A stretch of 64,000 nucleotides of DNA, from the NCBI GenBank assembly GCA_036435485.1, contig CM071596.1, positions 17,324,001-17,388,000 of the forward strand, written 5' to 3'. The notes below the pieces were generated by a model that was given only the letters and a program-made list of their open reading frames with translations, was not told where the DNA came from and did not search any database. Shown here one piece after another: positions 9,884 through 21,891 of the stretch (position 1 is the first letter of the stretch; the number at the start of each line of letters is the position of its first letter). Source of the stretch: Saposhnikovia divaricata. Its lineage: Eukaryota > Streptophyta > Magnoliopsida > Apiales > Apiaceae. The position numbers and the translations under genes are program-made.

Positions 9884-12800
9884 TTACTGCCTGCGTTGCA
9901 GAAGTTTGTCTCTTGCCACATTTAACAACTTGATAGCAACACTAATGTCAATGCGTTTTTGCGGAGTCTCTTCGGAACATAATATCCCCACTTCAAATAT
10001 TGATGCCAGGCAAACCTCCATGACAGCCCTACTATATGATTGATTTACAATCGATCCATGTTCTCCTTGTACAATCCGTGGGTCAACAATGTCCATCATT
10101 CTTTGCGGGAGTGCATTCCTCACATAGTCATGAAGATTACTACTTGCACCGTGTATTAATATGCTGCTATCTGTAGGCCGTTTCCCCGTGAACATTTCTA
10201 GTAGAAGAATTCCATGGCTATATATATCTCCCTCTGCAGATATTTTCCCAGACATTCCATATTTTGCACAACTAAAGTGTTAAACCTTTGGCAAAAAATA
10301 ACATATTACACGCTTTAAATTTTGGCAAAAAAAAAACAATTTACAGAATATCATAATTCCCTAAGGTGAAAATATCCATTAACATAGCTGTCACCTGGAA
10401 GAATATATCTGTCACTAAAATATAGTTGTCATGTAACTCAGTACTAAAGAGCATAATTAACATTGATGGAATCAATCAGTATTGAAAGTCACCTGGAGGA
10501 ATATATCCAACTGTTCCACGTACACCTGCTGAACTCATTTGTGCTTGATTGACATCATTTGTAGTAGCAAAAGAAGACCTCGCCAAACCAAAATCACCAA
10601 TATGAGCAACGAAATCCTCGTCAAGAAGAATGTTACTTGACTTTATGTCAGAATGAATGATACTTGCATGATTGTGATGATGTAAGTAATCCACTCCTAC
10701 TATCAATGGAAATATCTAGTCTCTGGAGTAATATAAAGTTTCTTTCATTCCCTTGATAAGCAGGACTTGGATGCAACCAGTCGTCCACACTCCCATTAGT
10801 CATGAACTCTAAAACCAATGCCTTGAAATCATTTCCCTTAAAATCAATGCTAGAGCATGCTGTGATGATCTTGATAAGATTCCGATGACGAATATTCCTC
10901 AACATTTCACACTCGGCCAAAAAGCTCTTGCTGGCTCCGCGTACTTCAATGTTTAGTACCTTCACAGCAACAATATGTTCCACTGACTGGAGAGCTCCCT
11001 TGTAAACTGAACCATATCTTCCTTCACCTAGCAGATTGATTTGGGAAAACTCATTTGTAGCTAGAAGAAGATCTTTGTATGACAGTTTAAGATATTGGCT
11101 GTCCTTAAATACCGGGACAGGGTCATTCAACTTCTTGGAGTTTTGACGTCGATAACAAATCAAGGCAAGACATGTTAAAAAGATACCTAGGGGTACAAAA
11201 ACTAGGATTAGTATTATTCTTAGGGCAAATGCTCTGTTCTTTTTTCTCGAGACTTCTACTGGACAAGGAGACAAATGCAATGCTGGGATACCTCCACAAA
11301 ACTCCGAATCATCAATGACAGAAAAAGTACTAATGTTCGAAAACAGACATTTTGTAGGAACATCACAACCAAGTTGTTGTGTGAAAGATTGAGGAATTCA
11401 GTTAGACGAAACTCATCAAAAAAGCTTGGGATGTTCTCAGATATGTTATTCCTTGAGATGTCTAGAACTCGAAGACTTTTCAAAGCTCTAAAAGAAGTGG
11501 GAATTCTACCTTGAAAAAGATTTCCTTGCATATGTAGATCCCCAAACATCACACACCCACCCAGAGTAGTGGGTATATCTCCTGTGAGTTTGTTGTACGA
11601 AACATCTAGATGAACCAATTGTTTCAGGCTTCCGATGTTTGATGGAAGTGGACCACTAAATAGATTCAGTGAAAGATTAAGAAAAATACATTGTGAGGAA
11701 AACACAATTTCGTCAGGTATTACACCGCTAAGCATGTTGTTACCAAGGGACAGTTGTATTACTCCTTAAATAGAGATCAACTAATTGAGTGATGTTGCTA
11801 ATGGAAGTTGGAATTACTCCTGAAATGCTGTTATTACTTAAATCAAGTCCGCTTATCTTTGTTAGCTCTCCAATTGATTTTGGAATGATCCCCGTTAACA
11901 AGTTGTCAGCTATTGAAAGTGCTCTCATGTTTACAAGTTTACCAATTTCGTGGGGTATGCTCCCGTGCATGTGATTTTTATACAGATACAGTTCCTCCAG
12001 AGTGGTCGAGAGATTTACAATTGAACTTGGGAGCTCCCCTCTTAAACTACTCTGGTGTAAGGCCAATTTCTTTAGATGCGTACAATTGACCAAAGAATTG
12101 AAGAAGCTCAAGTCATTGGGCCGCATATTTTCTCCAAGTGGATTCTCACCCAGACTTAGCGATTGTAGATTAGGAAGGCTACCCAAATTGTTTGGTATAG
12201 GTCCAGTTATACTGTTTGTCTCGATATCAAAGATAACAAGATTGGATGCATTAGCTATTGATGGTGGAAGTGGACCATTAAAAGTGCTATTTCCAGCGTA
12301 GAACTCTTGCAGATTGGAAAGGGTAAAGCCCAAATCTGAAGGAAGGGTTCCTTTAAACACGTTATCATTTAGCCCAACAATATAGAGGGATGAAATGTTG
12401 TAAAGTGGAGGTGGAACCATACCCCTTAAATTGTTTGTTGCTAAATTCAGAATCTGTAATTTTGTGTGATGAGCAAGTTCCGAAGGTATGCCCCCTACTA
12501 GATTGTTATGGGCTAGATCAAGATAACGAAGAGAGGATGTATTCCCTATTGAAGGTGGAATTGGCCCAGTGAAATGATTGTTACGAAGAAGAAACATATC
12601 AAGCTTAGACCAAGAGGCAAACTCAGTGGGTAGTTTCCCTTGAAGATTGTTGTGATGTATACTTATGTTCCTACTATCTGCACAATTACTTAAATTGGCA
12701 GGAAACTCACCTTCAAAAGAATTGTATTTCAAACTAAGATATTGTAGGCGAAAGAGTCGGCCAATTTCGTTTGGGATTGAGCCATGAAAACGGTTAGTAT

Positions 12801-13161
12801 AGAGGTAAAGTGACCTTAAAAATGAGAGGTTTCCAATATGAGGAGACAATGTACCCACTAAGTGTAGTGAGGAGAGGTTTAGTACTGTTACCCTCTGTCG
12901 TATGCGGCTGCATGTAACGCCTGTCCAATGACAGAACTGGAGGGAATTGTTCCATGAGTCTAGCACACCTAATGGGTCATTTGTTATTGAATACTTGAAA
13001 GAAAGCAAAGCATGTTCATCGGTGACATTGTTTGAAAACGAATATACAAGTGTTGTTGAGGTTCCCAATACAAAAATTAAGAGAATGTTGAATGGGAGAA
13101 AGTTGAAAATCATGGTTGTAAAAGCAAGAAAAGAAAATGCAGCAGGGTGAAATATTGGCAA
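9884..13161 (-). pseudogene. LRR receptor-like kinase (subfamily XII, EFR/Xa21-like) pseudogene
   Basis: Family members are plasma-membrane pattern-recognition kinases of about 1000 residues. Segment 13161-11740 gives a hydrophobic N-terminus (residues about 15-41), an LRRNT region with CHWTGVTC, and a long run of 24-residue LRRs. The frame breaks near 11740-11760 and about one repeat appears shortened. Segment 11735 to about 11372 carries the last LRRs and then shifts frame. Segment about 11370-10715 has the cap CGGIPALHLSPC, a single TM helix, the kinase P-loop GEGRYGSV and VAVK. Another shift lies near 10703-10712. Segment 10706-10493 has the catalytic loop IIHSDIKSSN (non-RD, serine before D) and DFGLAR. 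A terminal exon 10263-9884 follows an intron. The expected intron acceptor reads AA instead of AG at 10265-10264. With at least three frameshifts plus the lost acceptor, no full kinase can be made. Confidence 0.9.
10264..10492 (-). other. Intron of the LRR kinase relic, acceptor apparently lost
   Basis: The donor is CCAG/GTGACT at 10492-10491 on the minus strand. To keep phase and the family EYGM motif, the exon must restart at 10263, where the preceding dinucleotide is AA, not AG. A usable AG occurs at 10273-10272 but would shift the frame. The acceptor mutation is inferred from the conserved kinase motif. Confidence 0.55.
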
Positions 13162-13783
13162 TACGCAATTATCTTTATAGGGTCAAGCACTCAAGCACTT
13201 CGGGAGAATTCACAATATAAGCCTATGCGATGAGTATCAGATTTTCCACAGGTGAATGTATTTGATTTCTATGATTCATTCCTTACGTCACCCATGGGAC
13301 GACTCAATTTCATTCCATTCTCGTAAACAATAAAACGCCTCATTCTGCATGCTAGTCAGCTAGATATTTCACACTCGATTATGCCCCTGAGTATATAGGA
13401 CTTTATATTAACAATAAACATGCCACATTCTGCATGCTTCTGTCCAGATCTTTGTTTGAAGATTTTCTGGTGAATGCAGTGGAGTGATTTGTTTGAGTTT
13501 GACCAAGGGAACCCATAAGCTCCCCTTTCACCTGTAAATAGATTAGTAAATTAAGATGTAATATTATGAATTACAAGCTTTACATGGCCATTTTTCCACT
13601 AATTTTCAAGCTCTGGTTACTGAACAGTGATATTTTTAAAAAAACTGCTATTACAGTCAACTTTTACTTTGTAAAGCTTTTTAATGTGCAGTCTTACCGT
13701 GTGGTACGAACAATTTTAGACAGAGTGATGCCAACGGAACAAAAATTGTGGTGGCGTATAGACTATCTTTCTAAACTATAGCA
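13162..13783. other. Upstream flank of the kinase relic
   Basis: Presumed former promoter side of the minus-strand kinase gene. No TATA box could be placed with confidence and no other gene is supported. The ORF at 13566-13781 has no recognisable domain. Confidence 0.4.
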
Positions 13784-14019
13784 TGGTATCAAAGCTCAGG
13801 TTAGCGGGAGACTCAGGTTCGACTACTTGCCCCCCCCAATATTCTCAAAATTTATTTCGGACACGAAGGCAAATTAATGTCCTAAAGATATGCGCCCGTG
13901 ATCCACTCTTCGACCCATAAATGGGCTTTCGAGTAAGGGGGAGTGTTAGATATAATATAAAGATCCAGTTGGGCCTTACTCTAACATCTTAAGGTTTTAG
14001 ATGGATTGGTTATTTAACA
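13784..14019 (+). mobile_element. TRIM-like miniature LTR element, 5' LTR not recognised
   Basis: A primer-binding-site-like TGGTATCAAAGC (13784-13795, initiator tRNA-Met type) is followed after only about 150 bp by a purine tract AGTAAGGGGGAG ending at 13943. A 76-bp LTR-like unit then starts TGTTAGATATAATATAAAG and ends TTATTTAACA (13944-14019). PBS, tiny non-coding interior, PPT and short LTR are the layout of terminal-repeat retrotransposons in miniature. No matching 5' LTR precedes the PBS, so this is a truncated or diverged copy. Confidence 0.55.
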
Positions 14020-14347
14020 CTATCCACCATTGAAAATGAAGGAACTCCTTCTACTTACTACTGATAATACAAAGTACGGGTCTGTCGTATGATTTTATAG
14101 AGGTGATTCATACTTGGTCGGATATTTAGTCTAGTATCCGGAACACGGAATTTATGAAATAGATTTAAAATAGTTTAATATTATTTTTACTTAATAGAGT
14201 AAATTGCAAATTGGTGACCGAACTTAACCCCAAATAACATTTTAGTGGTCAGAATTTTAAATTTGCATTTGAGTGTGTTTTTCTTAATAATGTTTTAACT
14301 TATTTGAAGGTTTCAAACACGGGAAAAAATCCTTCAATGATGGTATG
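14020..14347. other. Left flank of element A
   Basis: AT-rich DNA that was contiguous with 20951 onward before element A inserted. The pre-insertion site is marked by the 5-bp duplication GTATG. No gene seen. Confidence 0.5.
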
Positions 14348-15384
14348 TATCACGTAGGCGTGTGGAAGCGCGAAATTTTTCACAAACTTGTCGCCTAGTG
14401 ATGCGCCAACTCCCCAACCTAGAGCCTGGCCAGCAATGCGCAACTAACCTTTGTGCCTGCAAAGAAGGTTAGTGATAACCACAAGATAAACGAAGACAGA
14501 GTTACGGGAATCCCCAACCTTTTTATTACTTCAACAAAAAGGACTAGCAATCTAGGCCTGCTGCCCACACGTCGGCACAGCTACCCACTAACTGCTAGAA
14601 TACAAGAAAGCCTAACTACAATGCTAGCTCTCTCTGTATATGCTCTCACTCTCTCTACAACTATTTACTGTGTATCTGAATGAATGAGAATGAAGAAGCT
14701 CCTCCTTATATAGGTAGCTTTACGGGCTTTGGGCTAGGCTAAGCCCAACCCTACTTTCCATCTTTGCCTGAGATCTTCAAGATATCCTCAATCTTCCTGA
14801 TTGCCTTTCCTTCCATAGAAGATCCACCCTAATCGTATCTTTGACTCTGATAGACTTTCCCTTTCTGCAGAAGATTGCAATCCCTAATTGATTCTTCTGG
14901 AATGATCTCCAAAAATATGGTCTTATCCCAAATCTGATAAGCCCATTTACACCCTACACCTTGGCCCATGTCTCTCACTTGCATCCTGCTTCGAACCTGC
15001 CCAACTATAGAATTTTGGCCCAGCTTTACCTCACTATATTTGAACTAGTAGACTCTTCTCCCATGTCGCATGTGTGTCATGGAGGCCCAATGCTTTGGGC
15101 TGGCCAGGCCCATGCTTTGCCTCTCTCCCTCTTGCGCCATGCTGCATGACTCCCCTAAGCCCAAGTGTTCCTCAGCTTAAGCCCACATTCTCTATGTCTG
15201 TGCCTGGTTGAATGCTTCATGCCTTAGACAAGCCCAATCCGTGTAAGTGCCTCAAATGCCCACTTCATCTCAATGCCTTAGTTTTTATGTCAAGTCCCAT
15301 ACTTGACTTCGCCTAGTGAACCTCAAGCACGCCTTCGCCTCTACACCCAACACTAGGGCATGAAAATCTCTTAAGGGTCTAACA
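14348..15384 (-). repeat. 3' LTR of element A
   Basis: 1037 bp, ending on the plus strand with GGTCTAACA. It lacks two short insertions present in the partner LTR (a GAATGAAT-type expansion and about 24 bp near its right end). The integrase/chromodomain ORF runs 14 bp into it. The left TSD is GTATG. Confidence 0.95.
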
Positions 15385-16708
15385 AACCACCCCCACTAAA
15401 AGAGCTCGATGTCCTCATCGAGGGGCGATCCCAATATTCCCGAATTTGATCTTCAAACTTCCACAAGGTCACACCTTTCTCCCAAGTAGCATCAGCTTCT
15501 TCCTCGCCTTCCCACTGAATCAGATAATCAGTCCTCCTATTCTTCTTACTCATCCCTTGAGTATTATGATCCAGAATTTTCTTTATCTTTTTCTCAAATT
15601 GTACTCTGACCACTGGAGGTGCTCTTTTCTTATGCTTCCTCCCATCAAGCAGTAAGTCTGGTTGGAACGGCTTCAAGAAACTCACATGAAAAGTAGGATG
15701 TACCTTCAATCTGTCGGGCAGCTTCAACCGATAAACCATAGTGCCTACCTTCTTCACTATCTCAAAGGGCCCGTCATACTTCTGAACTAACCCCTTGTCA
15801 ATTTTTCTGGACTTTATCTTCTTCCAGATCTGTGGTGTCAACTTCAACAACACCTGGTCTCCAACCTCAAACTCTAAGGGACGACGCTTTCTATCAGCGT
15901 ACTTCTTCATCCTCCAAACAGCTTTCTCCAGACTAGATTTGGCTTCATCAACCATCTCCTGTTTACCAAACGCATACTTGTAAGCTGCGGGACAAGTACC
16001 ACCTGATTTCTGAACTGCCACTTCGTTTGGGGTTCTCGGCTGAAACCCAAAAATCACCTCGAAGGGGCTCTTGCCAGTCGCTGAAGACTGATGTAGGTTG
16101 TAGCAGAACTGTGCTACATCCATCAACTCTAGCCAATTTTTCTGACTAGCTGAAACATAGTGCCTGAGATACTCCTCTAGTAGCTGATTCATCCGTTCCG
16201 TCTGACCATCTGTTTGGGGATGATTTGCAGTAGAGAACTTCAACTCACTTCCCAAGAACCCAAACAATGCTGTCCAGAACCGCCCTGTGAACCTGCTATC
16301 ACGATCACTAATAATATCCTCTGGCAACCCAAAATGTTTCACCACATGCTTAAAGAATAGGCCAGCTGCTACCTCTGCTGTACACACCTTTGGTGTAGGA
16401 ATGAACACCGCATACTTTAAAAACCGATCAACCACCACAAAGATTGACCCCTTTCCCTCCACCTGAGGCAACCCAAGAATAAAATCCATAGATACTGACT
16501 TCCACGGTCTATCTGAAATAGGTAAAGGTTGTAGAAGTCCATCTTCCTTCTTCCTTTCAGTCTTGTCAAGTTGGCACACCAAGCACGACTTGACATATGC
16601 CTCAACGTCATCCATCATCTTCGGCCAATAGTAGGATCTACTCAGCAATGCTAGTATCCTTGCTACCCCCGGATGTCCTGCCCATTTAGCATCATGAGAC
16701 TCTTTCAA
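15371..16708 (-). pseudogene. Element A integrase with C-terminal chromodomain
   Basis: Integrase joins element cDNA to the host chromosome, and the chromodomain is thought to steer insertion. The 445-residue open segment begins with the HHCC zinc finger (HPGVARILAL to CLVCQ). The DDE core follows (SMDFILGLP, then SDRDSRF, then NHPQTDGQTERMN), then a GPFEIVKK-type SH3-like region. The chromodomain near residues 400-435 reads YLIQWEGEEEADATWE. It is in frame with the upstream RT segment but separated by a TAG at 16715-16717 (CGG TAG CGA), so it would be made only by readthrough. The segment itself looks uninterrupted. Confidence 0.9.
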
Positions 16709-16714
16709 GATTCG

Positions 16715-18085
16715 CTACCGGAGAATTCCCCCATATGGAACATAAAGTCCACTGCCTTTACAGTACAGCAACCCATCCTCCAACCAGTACTTGCGAACCA
16801 CCCCTATCTTCACTTCCTCCACAAGTTTACCATACACAGCATCTGTCGTTGACTGCCTTTTGATCTCCTCTGGGAACTCAGTGTCCACCACTGTCATGGA
16901 TGCCACAGACTCTTGCACCTTTCTGCTCAGTGCATCGACTACCTGGTTTTGTGCTCCCGGCTTATGCAGCCATACAAAATCGAATTCTGCCATAAATTCT
17001 TGCCAACGGGCCTGCTTTGGGGTTAGATTCTTCTGAGTCTTGAAGTAAGTGTTTGCCACATTGTCTGTGCAAACCACAAACTCCGCTCCCAACAAGTAGT
17101 GCCTCCACACCTCCAAACAATGAACCACTGCAGTCATCTCCTTTTCATGAGTACTGTACCTCTGTTCAGCATCTTTTAGCTTTCGACTTTCATATGCCAC
17201 CGGATGTCCCAACTGAACCAACACTCCACCAATTGCACGATCAAAAGCATCAGTGTGCACTTCGAATGGCACCCCAAAATCTGGAAGTTTGAGCATGGAT
17301 TCTGAAGCAACTGCAACTTTTAGCTCTTCAAACGCCGCTTTACACTCATCATTCCATTCCCAAACATGATCCTTCTTTAGCAAATCTGTCAAGACATTTA
17401 CTTTCTTCGAGTATCCCTGTATAAACTTGCGATAATAGTTAGCAAGACCAAGAAAAGATCTCAACTCAGCTACCTTCTTTGGGGCAGGCCAATCAATGAT
17501 GGCCTCGACTTTCCTCTTGTCCATCTTCACCATTCCTTGGCTCAGCACATGCCCTAGGAAATGGATCTCCTCCCTACAGAACTCACATTTCTCCCTTTTG
17601 ACATAAAGACTGTGTTCTCGCAGTTTAGTGAAAATGCACTTTAAGTGTTCTAAGTGAGCTTCCAGACTATCACTATAGATCACAATATCATCTAAGTACA
17701 CTACCATAAAACGGTCTAGGTACTCATATATCACATCATTCATCAAATTACAGAATGTTTCAGGTGCATTTGTTAACCCAAATGGCAGAACTAGAAACTC
17801 ATAAGACCCATACCTCGTTACACATGCAGTCTTAGGCTCATCCCCTGCAGCAATTCTGACTTGCCAATATCCCGACCTCAGATCCAGCTTCGTAAAGTAC
17901 TTAGCTCTCGAGAGCCTGTCAAACAGCTCAACAATATTTGGAACAGGGTACTTATTTTTAATAGTTACCTTGTTCAAGGCCCGATAGTCTATACACATCC
18001 GCAATGACCCATCTGCCTTCTTCTGGAATAAGACTGGGGCACCATAAGGAGCTTTAGACGGTTGAATGAATCCGCTCTCCAACAA
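16715..18085 (-). pseudogene. Element A reverse transcriptase and RNase H
   Basis: An open segment of 456 residues. RT motifs include APYGAPVLFQKK, LRMCIDYRALN, the GSYEFLVLPFGLTNAPETF thumb-side block and the catalytic YLDD box (VVYLDDIVIYSD). RNase H follows with VHTDAFDRAIGG and the ALSRK end motif. It ends at an in-frame TAG (16715-16717). The N-terminal junction to the protease segment is shifted, with two offsets between about 18085 and 18107. Confidence 0.9.
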
Positions 18086-18106
18086 CTCTTTTCAGTTCAG
18101 CCAACT

Positions 18107-18904
18107 CTATCGGTCCCATACGGTAGGGGCTTGAGACGGGGCCCGTGCACCCGGCTCGAGTTCAATCCTGTGATCCACATCCCTTCTTGGCGGCAATTTC
18201 TTAGGCAACTCTGGGGGCATGACATCTTCAAACTCCTTGAGAGTAGGAACAACAGCATCAGGTATCTCTAACTGATCAGACTTTTCCTCCACAAGAGCCG
18301 CTAGATAAGTCACTTCACCATGCTTCAGCCCAGCTTCAACCTGCATATCTGACAACATTCCCTCCCTTTTCTTGCCCAAGTCACGATCAAACACACCCTT
18401 CACAAAGCAAGGGTTGCTTTCCTCTCCAATCATCACCCCACCAAGATGTGGCATCACCGACGCCTTAGCTTTCCTTAAGAAGTCCATCCCTAATATAAGA
18501 TCGAAATCATCTAAAGGAACAGCCAAGAGAGTTACCTTTCTAGTCCATGGTTCCATTCTAAGCTCTGCCTCAGTTGTTCCCTTGATCACCTGTGCCTCAG
18601 AATTTACAGCTTTCACTCGGCTGGTGCTTGCTCCCAAAACCAAGCCAAGAGATTCCACACTCCTGTCAGCCACAAAATTATTGGTAGCTCCAGTATCTAC
18701 CATAGCCATCACCTCATGACCATTTATCTCAACCTGCACATACAAAAAACTAGATGACTTCACTGCTTCCTTTGTTTGTAGTGCATTGACCATCCTGAGC
18801 GGATTCACCCTTCCTGGTTCCTCTCCCTCGGCCACAGTCATAGTATTCAGCTTCTCCCTTTTTGGACAATCTTTCATCATGTGAGGACCATCACAAATAT
18901 ACAC
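18107..18904 (-). pseudogene. Element A gag zinc knuckle and aspartic protease
   Basis: This segment starts inside the nucleocapsid knuckle (CDGPHMMKDCPK). The first cysteine falls on the other side of a one-base shift near 18905. The protease has the active-site triad context AMVDTGATNNF and the flap-side LILGMDFL. The segment ends in a shifted tail shortly before RT. Confidence 0.85.
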
Positions 18905-18905
18905 T

Positions 18906-19823
18906 TCAGCTGCTTCTTTGTTTGCCCACCACCATTCTTGGCTTTGCTAGATTCCTCATCTTGGACCTTTTTCTTGCCTTTGAACTTCTGCCCTTTTCTT
19001 TAGCCCCTTTGGTTTGTTTCCCCTTGCTATTATTAGAACTTGTTGCAAAGTCCACCAAGCTGTCTGCCGCTACAATAGCTGCTGTCAGGTCCTTAACATT
19101 CTGTCTCCTCAGCTCAGCCTGTGCCCATGGCTTCAACCCAGAAATGAAGTTGAACAACCTGTCCGCTTCTGCCATGTCACGAATGTCCAACAGATTAGAA
19201 GTGAATGCCTTTACATACTCTCGCACAGACCCCGTTTGCTTTAGGTGCTTTAGTTTCTCCCTAGCCATCCACACGGCATTATTAGGCAAGAACTGCTCCC
19301 TAAGCTCCTTCTTCATGACCTCCCAAGTCTGAATACCGGGTTTCCATGTGCCATCAACATCCTCCATGCGAGTGCGCCACCACAACTTAGCATCACATGC
19401 AAGGAACATACTAGCCATAGTTACCTGCTCCACTTCTCCAATACGAGATGCTTTGAAGTATTGCTCCATGTCCCACAAGAAATTCTCCAATGCCTTGCCA
19501 TCACGCCCTCCCTCAAATGTCTTCGGGTCTGGCACTTTAACCTTTCTTGCCCCATCACTCGAGGTACTGCCACCAACAGCCACCGCCTTCCTTAGGATTG
19601 TCACTTCTTCGTAGAGTTCTGAATGAGAAGTTTCCAACTGAACAAGTCTCTCTTCAGACTCACGCATGTGATTTTTCAAGATAAGTCTGATTTGATCAAA
19701 ATCAGCCTTCTTGTTCACACATTGGGTCTGCAATGGTTGAACATCGGTCGACTCTGGTATGCCAATCAACCCCTCAAGCCTAGCAACCTTCTCACTAAGT
19801 GTAGCACCTGTAGGACCAGCCAT
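18906..19823 (-). pseudogene. Element A gag (capsid part)
   Basis: Gag is the structural protein that packages element RNA. I place the start at the ATG 19823-19821; the frame stays open upstream into the primer site but without an ATG. It shows a coiled-coil-like N-terminus (VARLEGLIG, then ERLVQLETSHSEL). The capsid signature follows with LWWRTRMEDVDGTW, LREQFLP and VREYVKAFTSN, then a lysine-rich tail before the frameshift that splits the zinc knuckle. Confidence 0.85.
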
Positions 19824-19864
19824 AATACTCTTTCGCCAATGGTGCTCTAAAAGACACCAATCAA

Positions 19865-19877
19865 GCTCTGATGCCAA
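19865..19877 (-). other. Primer-binding site of element A
   Basis: TTGGCATCAGAGC immediately follows the 5' LTR on the minus strand and matches the plant initiator tRNA-Met 3' end complement (TGGTATCAGAGC) with one mismatch. It marks the start of minus-strand cDNA synthesis and fixes the element orientation. Confidence 0.85.
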
Positions 19878-19878
19878 C

Positions 19879-20945
19879 TATCACGTAGGCGTGCGGAAGC
19901 GCGAAATTTTTAACAAACTTGTCGCCTAGTGATGCGCCAACTCCCCAATCTAGAGCCTGGCCAGCAATGCGCAACTAACCTTTGTGCCTGCAAAGAAGGT
20001 TAGTGATAACCACAAGATAAACGAAGATAGAGTTACGGGAATCCCCAACCTTTTTATTACTTCAACAAAAAGGAGTAACAATCTAGGCCTGCTTCCCACA
20101 TATCGGTACTGCTACCCACTAACTGCTAGAATACAAGAAAGCCTAACTACAATGCTAGCTCTCTCTGTATATGCTCTCACTCTCTCTACAACTATTTACT
20201 GTGTATCTGAATGAATGAATGAATGAGAATGAAGAAGCTCCTCCTTATATAGGTAGCTTTACGGGCTTTGGGCTAGGCTAAGCCCAACCCTACTTTCCAT
20301 CTTTGCCTGAGATCTTCAAGATATCCTCAATGTTCCTGATTGCCTTTCCTTCCATAGAAGATCCACCCTAATCGTATCTTTGACTCTGATAGACTTTCCC
20401 TTTCTGCAGAAGATTGCAATCCCTAATTGATTCTTCTGGTTGATCTCCAAAGATATGGTCTTATCCCAAATCTGATAAGCCCATTTACACCCTACACCTT
20501 GGCCCATGTCTCTCACTTGCATCCTGCTTCGAACCTGCCCAACTATAGAATTCTGGCCCAGCTTTGCCTCACTATATTTGAACTAGAAGACTCTTCTCCC
20601 ATGTCGCATGTGTGTCATGGAGGCCCAATGCTTTGGGCTGGCCAGGCCCATGCTTTGCCTCTCTCCCTCTTGCGCCATGCTGCATGACTCCCCTAAGCCC
20701 AAGTGTGCCTCAACTCAAGCCCACATTCTCTATGTATGTGCCTGGTTGAATGCTTCATGCCTTAGACAAGCCCAATCCGTGTAAGTGCCTCAAATGCCCA
20801 CTTCATCTCAATGCCTTAGTTTTTATGTCAAGTCCCATACTTGACTTCTCCTAGTGTTCATGCCCAAGACAGAATCGTGAACCTCAAGCACGCCTTCGCC
20901 TCTACACCCAACACTAGGGTATGAAAATCTCTTAAGGGTCTAACA
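19879..20945 (-). repeat. 5' LTR of element A
   Basis: 1067 bp, about 98 percent like the left copy by eye apart from two insertions. Followed by TSD GTATG at 20946-20950. The ORF-like stretch at 20427-20687 recurs in both LTRs (14961-15149 in the left one) and is not a gene. Confidence 0.95.
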
Positions 20946-20950
20946 GTATG

Positions 20951-21173
20951 TATCTTGGAAGTACCGGTAGTGCGCATGCAGCAAAACACACTCAACACTC
21001 TTTGTGTAATGCATTAACCTTTTTGCCATATGTCTCCACTCTCCAGCCACCTTGTTTGGGTTGGCGACTGTAAGTCAAGCAATAGCAATCAATGACTATC
21101 GAGAGGGTCGGAGCATAACCCATTTCGAGGAACCTACCTAAAACACTCTTATCAGTATTATGCCTATCATGAT
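20951..21173. other. Spacer between element A and the hAT MITE
   Basis: No gene seen. It includes the left TSD copy of the hAT MITE at 21166-21173. Confidence 0.5.
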
Positions 21174-21891
21174 TAGGCCTGTCAATGGACCGGAGTTCCG
21201 ATCCGATCCGAGGCCGTATAGCTGGATATGGATTTATATAAAATAAATTCGATCCAATAAAAATCCGATCCGATAAGAGTCCGATCCATGTAATACGGAT
21301 ATGGATTTCACATGATCCGATCCGTTAAGAATCCGATCCGAATAATAATTATATAATTATATATTTTATTATATATTAATATTCATATAATTATAATTAT
21401 ACAAATAATGTATAATTTTCAAATCATATGAGATTCAAAATCCTTTAGTAGTATTTTATACTATAACTTGAAAAAAGTATTACGTTTAAAATGCATACGT
21501 TATCATTATATTGCATCTAAAATTGAATTCATATTTTAATTTGAATTATTTTTATGATTAGAGTTCATTTCTCGATCATTCTAATTTTGTATGGTACATT
21601 TCAGGATTAATAGATATTTATTTTTGATTTTTAATATTATACTCTTCTTGTATTTGGATGTTAATGTGTACTTTACATCTTGAAATTGTTTATTTTATCA
21701 TTTTAAATTTTAATAGATTTAAATATTAATATATATTTTTTTGAATTTTTTTAATTGGATTGGATATCCGAAATGGAGCGGATATGGATTGGTCTTAAAA
21801 AAATTCGACACTTAATCCGATCCGAAAAATTAATGGATTTGGATATGGATTCATGCTAATCCGATCCAAACCCGATCCATTGACAGACCTA
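21174..21891. mobile_element. hAT-type MITE with 8-bp TSD
   Basis: Termini are inverted: TAGGCCTGTCAATGGA on the left and, read inward on the minus strand, TAGGTCTGTCAATGGA on the right (15 of 16). A perfect 8-bp duplication ATCATGAT flanks it (21166-21173 and 21892-21899), the length produced by hAT transposases. Subterminal regions are packed with GATCCGATCCG-type motifs in both orientations, likely transposase-binding repeats. The interior is AT-rich and non-coding, so the element is non-autonomous. Confidence 0.9.

Larger units (their letters stand above)
14348..20945 (-). mobile_element. Ty3-type chromodomain LTR retrotransposon (element A)
   Basis: A complete 6.6-kb element on the minus strand. 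LTRs at 14348-15384 (3') and 19879-20945 (5') are nearly identical apart from two small insertions in the right copy. They begin TGTTAGACCC and end CGTGATA on the minus strand. The TSD GTATG is at 14343-14347 and 20946-20950. A tRNA-iMet-like primer site follows the 5' LTR and a purine tract AGTGGGGGTGG precedes the 3' LTR. Domain order is gag, protease, RT, RNase H, integrase, chromodomain, typical of chromovirus-lineage Ty3 elements; the clade (possibly Galadriel-like) is not certain. The coding region carries frameshifts near 18905 and 18085-18107 and a stop at 16715-16717, so this copy cannot move by itself. Confidence 0.95.

Noticed and set aside
13784..13840. tRNA-derived SINE head (GGTTCGACTAC resembles a B box)
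   Set aside because: No proper A box, and the purine tract plus LTR-like unit 150 bp on fit a TRIM better.
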